A DNA stretch of 7,664 nucleotides from JABMPU01 sp964457455. GTDB lineage: Bacteria > Cloacimonadota > Cloacimonadia > Cloacimonadales > TCS61. Positions 1 through 5,012 of the stretch are shown here, in pieces. The notes below the pieces were generated by a model. The model saw only the letters and a program-made list of their open reading frames with translations, ran no database searches and was not told where the DNA came from. A program made the position numbers and the translations under genes. The DNA lies in contig CAYWJN010000109.1 of NCBI GenBank assembly GCA_964457455.1, forward strand, positions 1 through 7,664. The letters run 5' to 3'. Each line of letters starts with the position of its first letter. Within the stretch, counting starts at the first letter, position 1.

Positions 1-662
1 GATTCAAAACGTTCTTTTTTTATAAAAGGGTTTCCATTGTAATGATATAACCTGTTATTAGGATACCATTGATTAATTTTGATTTTATCAATATATTCAA
101 TTTTTTGTTTATCATAATTGATTAAAGGGGAATTAATTTCTTTTCTGTCTCCACAAAAAGGGCAGCAAGAATACCGTATTTCTAAGCAGTTTCGGTAAAT
201 TCTTTTATCTAAAGAATCTCTTTTTTGTTCCCAAATAGAAACAGTAAAAGGAATTTCCTTATTACATTTTCTACATTTTGTTTTATACAAATCTAATATT
301 TTGTTTTTAACTTTATTTTCAATTTTCTTAAAAGCTTTTACAAGTTTTACTTCTTCAACCGGTAAAATTGTAAGTCTGGTTAATTCTGTAGCTAAAGGTG
401 AAATATCGGAGATTATTACTTTTCTACCTCTTTTTAAAGCCTCTATTGCTGTAACTCCGCTTCCACCGAAAGGATCAAAAACAATGTTATTTTCTGGGCA
501 ATAAGTTTCAATAAATTTTCCGACAACATTCCAAGTTTTACGAGACCAATATTTATGAAAAATATACATTGGGGTATGTGCTTCAGGAGGAATCTGTCTG
601 TTAAGATGATCGAAATTTATTTTTTTTATTGTCGGTACTTTTTGTTCAAATTCTTTTTCCAT
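1..662 (-). CDS. Site-specific DNA methyltransferase, N-terminal part (cut by window edge)
   Basis: This gene encodes an S-adenosylmethionine-dependent DNA methyltransferase, probably of the amino (N6-adenine or N4-cytosine) class. Only the first 220 codons are visible. An HKYWSRKTW block (residues 36-44) precedes the SAM-binding motif I, DPFGGSG (63-69), followed by ISDISPLA (84-91), where the acidic residue would hold the SAM ribose. Cys130/Cys133 and Cys167/Cys170 (CRKC and CPFC) look like a zinc ribbon inserted after motif I. The catalytic motif IV (D/N/S-PPY/F) is not seen and should lie beyond position 1, so activity and target base cannot be judged. The ATG start is set by a GGAG ribosome binding site 5 nt upstream, inside the end of the half-RadC gene, whose stop is 2 nt away. 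The two are almost certainly co-expressed. By family knowledge, HKYW/DPFGGSG enzymes occur in restriction-modification and phage-defence loci. A solitary regulatory methylase is the alternative. Confidence 0.85.
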   Translation of the reverse strand, partial: MEKEFEQKVPTIKKINFDHLNRQIPPEAHTPMYIFHKYWSRKTWNVVGKFIETYCPENNIVFDPFGGSGVTAIEALKRGRKVIISDISPLATELTRLTILPVEEVKLVKAFKKIENKVKNKILDLYKTKCRKCNKEIPFTVSIWEQKRDSLDKRIYRNCLEIRYSCCPFCGDRKEINSPLINYDKQKIEYIDKIKINQWYPNNRLYHYNGNPFIKKERFE

Positions 663-664
663 TT

Positions 665-1000
665 TCACTCCGATTCGATGTGTCGTACTATTCTTTTTGT
701 TAATTCAAACACTGCTGCTAATTGAGTAGCTTTTACTTTTCCAATTCCATCAACTTCCATTAATTCTTTTAAAGTTTTGCCAGCTAAATTATAAATCGTT
801 CCAAATTCGTCTAATAGTTTTTGGGCAATCTGTTCTGCATTCAGATTTTTTATACCTGTATTTATTATTATTGCTAAAAGTTCTTTTTCAGAGCAATGAG
901 AAGGTCCTGATCTTCTTAATTTTCCACCTGGATGTTTGTATTTTTTTTCATTTTCATTAATTAATTTTTCATTTCGATTATTGGATTTTATCAAAATCAT
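665..1000 (-). CDS. Stand-alone RadC N-terminal (UPF0758) helix-hairpin-helix protein
   Basis: This 111-residue protein matches only the N-terminal half of RadC/UPF0758 proteins. The segment from about residue 24 (PGGKLRRSGP, then SEKELLAIIINTG at 37-49) corresponds to the usual PREKLL..GP..LSDAELLAILLRTG region. A helix-hairpin-helix with GIG at 85-87 follows (about 78-100). Full RadC is about 225 residues and ends in an MPN/JAB metal-binding domain (HxH..D). Here the protein stops right after the HhH, and what follows is the methyltransferase start, so the domain is absent and no JAB-like residues remain in the gap. The HhH suggests DNA binding without an enzymatic site. It sits 2 nt upstream of the methyltransferase, as a partner or specificity helper would. 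A 3'-truncated radC is the alternative, but the clean stop and coupled downstream gene argue for a functional short form. The ATG start is plausible; a weak AAGAGA lies upstream. Confidence 0.75.
   Translation of the reverse strand: MILIKSNNRNEKLINENEKKYKHPGGKLRRSGPSHCSEKELLAIIINTGIKNLNAEQIAQKLLDEFGTIYNLAGKTLKELMEVDGIGKVKATQLAAVFELTKRIVRHIESE
668..671 (-). promoter_or_regulatory. Ribosome binding site of the methyltransferase gene
   Basis: GGAG on the minus strand lies 5 nt before the methyltransferase ATG. It is embedded in the last sense codons of the upstream half-RadC gene, so the upstream stop codon (TGA) sits between the site and the start. Ribosomes finishing the first gene are therefore in place to start the second. 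Confidence 0.65.
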
Positions 1001-1147
1001 AATTACATTATCTCTTGAGTCATTTTTTTATAAAACAAAAACCTGTCTCGGAAAAAACTCATTTCAGCAATTCATAATTTCACAATTTTTTTAAGAATTC
1101 TTCTGCTTTCAAAATATTAATTGAGTTTTTTTATATGGATTACTATA

Positions 1148-1849
1148 CTACTCTAAGCTTTCATTAATATTATTGATGAAGAATTTCAAACTTTTGACTT
1201 TTGCCAAAGTCTCGTCGGAACATATAAAATCAAAATCTAACCTTTCAGTAATTTGGTATGCTTGCTCCTCAGTCTTTTTATATGATTGACCTAATAATTT
1301 ATAAATTTTGTTAATAGTTTCTGCCGGATGTGGTAAAGACTCAGGATTAATCGCCAGTAAATTAATATTAATTTTTTCATATATATATTCAGGGGTTAAG
1401 ATATTATTAATTCTGCTAAAAACATTAGCATCAGCTAAAAACCAGGATTCGAGTTCCATTATTGCCAGAACAAACCTTAATCTATCATGAAATCTAAATA
1501 CTTTAATTCTTTCCTCAAATTTACTTATAATTAGTTTCTTTTTATTTCTTGGTCTATTATACAAATCTTCTAAAGCTATTAGATATTCAAAATTTTGATT
1601 TTGAATCATATTTTCTGCACGTTCATATAAAGCTGGAAGAACATTTCCATCACCAGATGAGTCAAATATTAAAATGAAATATTTTGCTTCTGGATAAATA
1701 CGTTTAGTAATAAATTCATCGCGATTTTTATTTTTAAATTTTCTTTCTAATCTTGAAAATTTATGTTCTCCACCAAGATATTCTGAAAGAAATTTTACAA
1801 CAAATATTCTATCAGTTTGTCCTTCAACAAATATACCTATCTTCTTCAA
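1148..1849 (-). CDS. TOPRIM-like protein, DUF4276/RloB-type, partner of the OLD-like ATPase
   Basis: This 233-residue protein of unproven function has a TOPRIM-like pattern. It opens with a beta strand and VEGQTD (8-13, Glu9 as the conserved acid). ILIFDSSGDGNV follows (59-70, Asp63 and Asp67 as the DxD-like pair), then IALEDLY (91-97) and IMELESWFLAD (130-140), a block I associate with DUF4276-type proteins. These acidic residues would bind divalent metal as in OLD-family nucleases. The start is TTG: it lies 2 nt after the ATPase stop codon, there is no clear ribosome binding site, the frame has no ATG until residue 81, and starting later would remove the VEG motif. Translation probably depends on ribosomes leaving the ATPase gene, which may keep this protein at or below ATPase levels. 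No membrane segment or signal peptide is seen. Predicted role, by inference: the nuclease or effector half of a two-gene defence module. RloB or DUF4435 (AriB) kinship is an alternative assignment. Confidence 0.7.
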   Translation of the reverse strand: MKKIGIFVEGQTDRIFVVKFLSEYLGGEHKFSRLERKFKNKNRDEFITKRIYPEAKYFILIFDSSGDGNVLPALYERAENMIQNQNFEYLIALEDLYNRPRNKKKLIISKFEERIKVFRFHDRLRFVLAIMELESWFLADANVFSRINNILTPEYIYEKININLLAINPESLPHPAETINKIYKLLGQSYKKTEEQAYQITERLDFDFICSDETLAKVKSLKFFINNINESLE

Positions 1850-1851
1850 AT

Positions 1852-2952
1852 CTAATTACCGTTTTTATACATTTTTCCAGTAAATAAATCAAAATTATTT
1901 AATCCTGTATATTTAAAATCATCAAATAATTTCTTGCTATTCATGTAATTAAATGATTCTACAAAATGACCTTTTCGTTCTAATAGATTTAAGTATTTCA
2001 AATCAACAGCATTAATTAAAAATCTATGATTTGAAGTAATTATTAATTGAATTTTTGAATTCTTGATTTTTTCAATTAAAATTTTTGTTAAATTTGTAGA
2101 GCGTTCGTAATCTAAACCTTCACCAATATCATCTATAATAACTGTACATGGTTTTTGAAGTTGAATTAAATGTTCGAATATAATAACTAAAGCCAGAGTT
2201 CGAAACATACCTTGTGACATTTGAGTTTGATCAATTTCACAATTTAAAGCCCTTTCTTTTATAATTGTTATCAATATTTCTTTAGGAATGTTTGGTTGTA
2301 TTAAAGATTTCACATTTATTCTTTCTAATGGATAACCAATCTCTTCAAGATCATCTAAAATTCTTTTAATAGATTTTTCATCATTAAGAAGCTTTTTTAA
2401 AATATAAGGAGTTGAATTTAAATTTTCAAAATATTCAAAATGATCTGCATCCATAGGTATTGCAATTTGATTTGGCCTTACGTTTGTAAAATTATAACCT
2501 ATAAAGTTATCCGACCAATTATAAAAATCTTCAAAGAAACTAAATTCTTTTACATCACGTCTAACATGTAATGTTAATGCATTGTTGGGAGGGTTAATTA
2601 TAATTTTTTTATCTTTGGTAATTGAGTAAATTCTTCCTTTTTCATCATTACGTTTTAAAACAACTCTTCTTCCAATTTTTATTTCTTCATAAATAACAAG
2701 ACCATTATCAATTTGCAATTCATATTTATATGTTTCACCATTATTTTTAAACTCTACATTCCAATTACCATTTAATAATTTTGATTTCCTTGTTATTATC
2801 TTGGCAAGAGCAGAAATTACTCTTACAAGGCGAGTTTTTCCTGTAGCATTTAAACCAACTATAAGATTAAGCATATTAAAATTCAGGTCTTTAATTTCCC
2901 AATAATTTTCTTTATTTTTATTTTCGTAGTAATTTAGTTTTGTTAAAATCAT
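1852..2952 (-). CDS. OLD/ABC-type AAA ATPase (AAA_15/AAA_21-like)
   Basis: This 366-residue ATPase has the SMC/ABC-like head typical of OLD-family and other defence ATPases. Walker A is GLNATGKT (33-40). The ABC signature appears as MSQGMFRTLAL from residue 245, in place of LSGGQ. Walker B is TVIIDDIGEGLD with Asp274-Asp275, so the usual catalytic Glu after the Walker B Asp is Asp here, followed by a GEGLD D-loop. The switch histidine is His309 in TSNHRF. Between Walker A and the signature there is an insertion of about 200 residues with no long coiled coil, unlike SMC or RecF. A strong AAGGAG lies 6 nt before the ATG. The TOPRIM-like gene starts 2 nt after its stop. OLD proteins normally fuse ATPase and TOPRIM in one chain, so here the two halves are split as in PARIS (AriA/AriB). 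The ATPase would sense phage infection and license the partner; that role is inferred. Very low GC (lines at 1861 and 2341 are 10/60 and 13/60) suggests transfer. Confidence 0.85.
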   Translation of the reverse strand: MILTKLNYYENKNKENYWEIKDLNFNMLNLIVGLNATGKTRLVRVISALAKIITRKSKLLNGNWNVEFKNNGETYKYELQIDNGLVIYEEIKIGRRVVLKRNDEKGRIYSITKDKKIIINPPNNALTLHVRRDVKEFSFFEDFYNWSDNFIGYNFTNVRPNQIAIPMDADHFEYFENLNSTPYILKKLLNDEKSIKRILDDLEEIGYPLERINVKSLIQPNIPKEILITIIKERALNCEIDQTQMSQGMFRTLALVIIFEHLIQLQKPCTVIIDDIGEGLDYERSTNLTKILIEKIKNSKIQLIITSNHRFLINAVDLKYLNLLERKGHFVESFNYMNSKKLFDDFKYTGLNNFDLFTGKMYKNGN

Positions 2953-2958
2953 TTATAA

Positions 2959-2964
2959 CTCCTT
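2959..2964 (-). promoter_or_regulatory. Strong ribosome binding site of the ATPase gene
   Basis: AAGGAG on the minus strand sits 6 nt upstream of the ATPase ATG. It is the strongest site in the left part of the window and confirms the start chosen for the ATPase. By contrast, its downstream partner has none. Confidence 0.8.
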
Positions 2965-3046
2965 ATAAATATTTATCAAACAAATTTTATTTTTTAATTT
3001 AGCTATTAATGGTCAAGAATTATGTAGATTTTAAAGATTATTACCC

Positions 3047-3082
3047 CAAACATAATGACTTCATTCATTGCACAAAAGTCAA
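3047..3082 (-). promoter_or_regulatory. Candidate promoter of the ATPase/TOPRIM operon
   Basis: On the minus strand TTGACT (3082-3077) is followed after 19 nt by CATTAT. The overlapping TATGTTTG (3054-3047) fits the TAnnTTTG -7 element described for Bacteroidota, with a TTTG 18 nt upstream (3076-3073). Both readings predict transcription starting roughly 90 nt before the ATPase ATG. The sequence is AT-rich, so chance matches are likely. The -35 candidate lies in the centre of a palindrome. Confidence 0.3.
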
Positions 3083-3095
3083 GACTTTTTTGCAA
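3068..3095. repeat. 28-bp near-perfect palindrome, possible operator or hairpin
   Basis: Arms TTGCACAAAAGTC and GACTTTTTTGCAA are reverse complements over 12 of 13 positions, with only AA between them (3081-3082). The single mismatch is C3073/T3090. A two-base centre is too tight for an RNA loop unless the last base pair opens, and no T-run follows the arms on either strand, so a dimeric-protein binding site fits at least as well as a terminator. It lies between the phosphatase gene and the ATPase operon and covers a candidate -35 box of the latter. Confidence 0.6.
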
Positions 3096-3124
3096 AGCTG
3101 TTCATTTTGGTCTTTTTTCTCTCC

Positions 3125-3151
3125 CACGAAACACACGAAAATCACGAAAGA
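3125..3151. repeat. CACGAAANN tandem repeat, three 9-bp units
   Basis: Three consecutive 9-bp units share CACGAAA followed by a variable dinucleotide (CA, AT, GA). The array is non-coding. Similar CACGAAA-type microarrays are, from memory, common between genes in environmental bacteria. I know no function for them. Confidence 0.7.
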
Positions 3152-3156
3152 ATAAG

Positions 3157-3191
3157 CCAGAACCTCTGAACCCAGAACCCTGAACCCTGAA
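3157..3191. repeat. Degenerate heptamer array (AACCCTG type)
   Basis: About 4.5 units with 7-bp period read CAGAACC, TCTGAACC, CAGAACC, CTGAACC and CTGAA on the plus strand. The right-hand units are the most regular. The array ends 17 bp downstream of the phosphatase stop codon, and its last unit is one arm of an inverted repeat whose other arm is in the phosphatase coding sequence. Confidence 0.65.
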
Positions 3192-3235
3192 AGAGTCAAA
3201 GCAAGAGATTATTTGAAAGAGACTTTTTCAGGGTT
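3183..3235. repeat. 15-bp imperfect inverted repeat spanning the PP2C stop codon
   Basis: The arms are AACCCTGAAAGAGTC (3183-3197) and GACTTTTTCAGGGTT (3221-3235). They pair at 14 of 15 positions, with a G/T wobble in the remaining one, around a 23-nt spacer holding the stop codon. In the phosphatase mRNA this would form a long stem-loop at the 3' end. No U-run follows it, so it is not a canonical intrinsic terminator. It could protect the mRNA 3' end or act as a weak barrier before the ATPase operon. Confidence 0.6.
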
Positions 3236-3964
3236 AACTATCAAAACCATTGTCACATCATCCCTCAAACCATTTTTCTGAGATAGATAGTAGAGTTCTT
3301 CAAGAGTTGAATCAAGGTCAATGTTTTGCTTTAAAACATTTTTAATTTCGCTGTCTTTGCAGACATCAGTTAAACCGTCAGTACAGAGCAGGAAGAGAAA
3401 TTTTTCTGTAAAAGGAAAGGAGTAGCTGTTTATTTTTGGTTTTGCGTACAAACCCAGAGCTTCGGTGATCAGGTGTTTTTTCCCGCTTTGAATAATTTCG
3501 TCTTTTGTGATCAATCCTTGTTTATAATATTTCCACACAACTGAATGGTCTTCGGTTATCTGTTCCAGTTTGTCATCAGAAAAAATGTAAATTCTGCTGT
3601 CACCTACATTGTTCAAATAGGCTGTATCTTCTTTGAGCAGAAGGCTAACCATTGTAGTGGACATATTTGCGTTTCCCAGTTTAATTCCCTGGGCAACGAT
3701 TTCATTATTAATGATTTTTATCTCATGTTCCATCCAGTCTGATATGTTGCTTATATTTTCTTCTGAATAAAAATCATTCATAAAGATTTTGCAGCACATT
3801 TTACTGGCAATCTCACCACCTTTATAGCCACCAACTCCATCACAAACTACAAAAAGAAATCCTTTTTTCTGAGTATTATGCTCAGGAAGAGGAACAGCAA
3901 AAGAGTCCTGATTTACAGGTTTTTTTATTCCTTGTTTAGTGATGGAAGCAAATTTGATTTTCAA
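3209..3964 (-). CDS. PP2C-family Ser/Thr protein phosphatase (PrpC/Stp type)
   Basis: This 251-residue soluble metal-dependent phosphatase removes phosphate from Ser/Thr of cytoplasmic proteins. The bacterial PP2C motifs appear in order: NQDSF (18-22, Asp20), VCDGVGGYKGGEIAS (40-54, Asp42 binding metal), MSTTMV (101-106), NNVGDSRIYIF (118-128), EDHSVV (138-143), ITEALG (166-171), LCTDGLTDV (193-201, Asp196) and LRDDVTMVLI (233-242, Asp236). All key metal ligands are present, so it should be active. Length matches the family. The start is TTG: AAGGA lies 9 nt upstream and an in-frame stop just upstream rules out an earlier start. The usual kinase partner (PknB type) is not in the window. It lies 100 nt downstream of the zinc-ribbon membrane gene, in the same direction and probably in the same transcript. 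A 15-bp inverted repeat covers its last codons. Confidence 0.93.
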   Translation of the reverse strand: MKIKFASITKQGIKKPVNQDSFAVPLPEHNTQKKGFLFVVCDGVGGYKGGEIASKMCCKIFMNDFYSEENISNISDWMEHEIKIINNEIVAQGIKLGNANMSTTMVSLLLKEDTAYLNNVGDSRIYIFSDDKLEQITEDHSVVWKYYKQGLITKDEIIQSGKKHLITEALGLYAKPKINSYSFPFTEKFLFLLCTDGLTDVCKDSEIKNVLKQNIDLDSTLEELYYLSQKNGLRDDVTMVLIVNPEKVSFK

Positions 3965-3973
3965 ATTAATTAA

Positions 3974-3978
3974 TCCTT
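3974..3978 (-). promoter_or_regulatory. Ribosome binding site that fixes the TTG start of PP2C
   Basis: AAGGA on the minus strand is 9 nt before TTG at 3964. No ATG or GTG lies in frame between this site and the conserved NQDSF motif, so the TTG is the only start consistent with a full domain. Confidence 0.65.
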
Positions 3979-4064
3979 ATTCTCATAAAAGACTATAAAT
4001 TGCACACAAGTCTGTAACTTGCCAAACATCAATAACCTATGAAGAGAGGTCGAGGGCTTTACTT

Positions 4065-4235
4065 TTAACCGCTTTGAAGCATACCGATTACAATTATTCC
4101 GATAACAAACAGAATGAATGCAGAAACTATCAAAATTCCCAGAATTGGCATTTTGAGAAGAGTTCCACAAAATTTGCAGCGTTTTGCCTTGGAACTAACC
4201 ATTTTCCCGCAAGTTCTGCATTTTATCTGTTTCAT
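4065..4235 (-). CDS. Small zinc-ribbon membrane protein (56 aa)
   Basis: This 56-residue protein has a treble-clef-like zinc ribbon, CRTCGK (Cys6, Cys9) and CKFCGT (Cys20, Cys23), followed at about residues 29-52 by one hydrophobic helix (PILGILIVSAFILFVIGIIV), then a short MLQSG tail. Positive residues between the cysteine pairs (SSKAKR) favour a cytoplasmic N-terminal ribbon, with the helix anchoring it in the inner membrane. Its ATG overlaps the stop of the chalcone-isomerase-like gene in an ATGA arrangement (4-nt overlap), which points to translational coupling; there is no strong ribosome binding site. Two spaced CxxC pairs plus a clean transmembrane helix in one short frame make chance unlikely. 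Function is unknown. Zinc-ribbon membrane stubs of this type are common and usually unannotated, and a role in envelope protein complexes is only a guess. Confidence 0.8.
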   Translation of the reverse strand: MKQIKCRTCGKMVSSKAKRCKFCGTLLKMPILGILIVSAFILFVIGIIVIGMLQSG

Positions 4236-4786
4236 TCACCCAGCATTGCTTCTTTCAGTTTTGGCAGGTCCGTTTCCTCTCCCAACCAGATGGAGAACAC
4301 AGCTTTTTTGAATTCCAGCCCTTGAATTGTTCCTTTCAGTTCGTTGTTCATATACACACTTGTGCCTTGTTCAGGAACATAGATGATGTCATAAATATCA
4401 TCTTTTTTAGCATCTTTTGTGAAGAAGGAATTAAAGGTGGTGATTTGCTCTTGCAGGTTGGATGTATCACTTTTGCTGAAACCGGAATTCCAGGCTTCAA
4501 TCAGTTTTTCGGGTGAAACAGATTTGTAAATAAAGTGCATTTTCACAGAGATTGGTTCGTCTGCCTGGATGATTGTTTGAGCATTATTGTTCTTTTCCAG
4601 AAGATAAAGTGCTCCTGCATAAACTTTGAAAATAACCTTTTTCCTGATTCCTGCACCGTTTAAGATTAATGTGTTTTCTCCAGTTTTAATTTGATCCGGA
4701 AGGATCTTTCCACCAATTTCCAAACCATAAGTAATGGAAGATAAGACGATGAAAAGTAAAATAACAACTAATAATTTCTTGTTCAT
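4232..4786 (-). CDS. Exported chalcone-isomerase-like domain protein
   Basis: This 184-residue protein of the bacterial chalcone isomerase-like family (Chalcone_3 type) is probably periplasmic. MNKK plus a hydrophobic stretch (about 5-18) and SSITYG form a signal peptide without a lipobox cysteine. Family blocks follow: LILNGAGIRKKVIFKVYAGALYL (40-62), VKMHFIYKSVSPEKLIEAWNSGF (81-103), a GTSVYMNNELKGTIQGLEF segment (141-159) and FSIWLGEE..LPKLKEAML (164-182). Eukaryotic relatives isomerise chalcones or bind fatty acids. Bacterial members generally have no demonstrated reaction, and no catalytic claim is made here. I chose the second ATG (4786): AAGGA is 6 nt before it but directly abuts the first ATG at 4792, which would leave no spacer. 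It is the first gene of a likely operon with the zinc-ribbon protein (4-nt overlap) and PP2C. Confidence 0.85.
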   Translation of the reverse strand: MNKKLLVVILLFIVLSSITYGLEIGGKILPDQIKTGENTLILNGAGIRKKVIFKVYAGALYLLEKNNNAQTIIQADEPISVKMHFIYKSVSPEKLIEAWNSGFSKSDTSNLQEQITTFNSFFTKDAKKDDIYDIIYVPEQGTSVYMNNELKGTIQGLEFKKAVFSIWLGEETDLPKLKEAMLGE

Positions 4787-4792
4787 TTTCAT

Positions 4793-4797
4793 TCCTT
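4793..4797 (-). promoter_or_regulatory. Ribosome binding site that decides the start of the chalcone-isomerase-like gene
   Basis: AAGGA on the minus strand directly abuts an ATG at 4792 but lies 6 nt from the ATG at 4786. The second spacing is normal, so the protein most likely begins MNKKLL, two residues shorter than the longest frame. Confidence 0.6.
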
Positions 4798-4835
4798 TTT
4801 TAATTAGTTTTTAACCCTCAACGAGAATTTAGATT

Positions 4836-4844
4836 TGATATAAT
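4836..4844 (+). promoter_or_regulatory. Candidate extended -10 promoter in the divergent region
   Basis: TGATATAAT is a perfect TGnTATAAT extended -10 element on the plus strand. No good -35 lies 17 nt upstream, which extended -10 promoters do not need. It would give clpC a 5' leader of about 160 nt. The base composition makes a chance match possible. Confidence 0.35.
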
Positions 4845-4938
4845 GCTGGCAAGAAATTTTATTTTTGGATTGTTAATCTCAACTCGGGATTTAAATGTTT
4901 TACGAAATCATCCTAAGTTTTTAAGCTAAATATTTTGC

Positions 4939-4944
4939 TTGACA
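4939..4944 (+). promoter_or_regulatory. Candidate -35 box upstream of clpC
   Basis: TTGACA is a perfect -35 hexamer about 70 nt before the clpC start. The region 14-22 nt downstream (TATTGT, TTTTAT) has only weak -10 candidates. I see no CIRCE element or CtsR-like direct repeat anywhere in the 220-bp intergenic region, so heat-shock control of the HrcA or CtsR type is not supported. Confidence 0.3.
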
Positions 4945-5002
4945 GCGAATTATTATTGTATTGTTTTTTATTTGAAACTTATTAATAAAAAAAAATAAAT
5001 GC

Positions 5003-5008
5003 AGGAGG
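5003..5008 (+). promoter_or_regulatory. Ribosome binding site of clpC
   Basis: AGGAGG, a full-length Shine-Dalgarno match, is 4 nt before the clpC ATG and confirms that start. Confidence 0.85.
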
Positions 5009-5012
5009 AATT

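Noticed and set aside
1003..1062. A 19-codon minus-strand frame (MSFFRDRF...) ending 2 nt before the half-RadC ATG
   Set aside because: Its spacing imitates the neighbouring gene pairs, but it has no ribosome binding site, is very short and matches no domain. I treat it as chance.
1085..1135. Short minus-strand frame in the gap after the TOPRIM gene reading like a helical protein tail (ILKAEEFLKKL)
   Set aside because: Only 16 codons between stops; no longer parent frame can be reconstructed, so a gene remnant is not supported.
3125..3191. CRISPR-like array
   Set aside because: Units are 7-9 bp without spacers, and no cas gene is present.
4007..4021. Small inverted repeat CAAGT-CTGTA-ACTTG between the zinc-ribbon and PP2C genes
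   Set aside because: The stem is only 5 bp with no T-run; not enough for a terminator or regulatory call.
3970..4170. 66-codon minus-strand frame overlapping the zinc-ribbon gene
   Set aside because: It is a shadow of the zinc-ribbon gene in another frame, with no domain and an unnatural composition.
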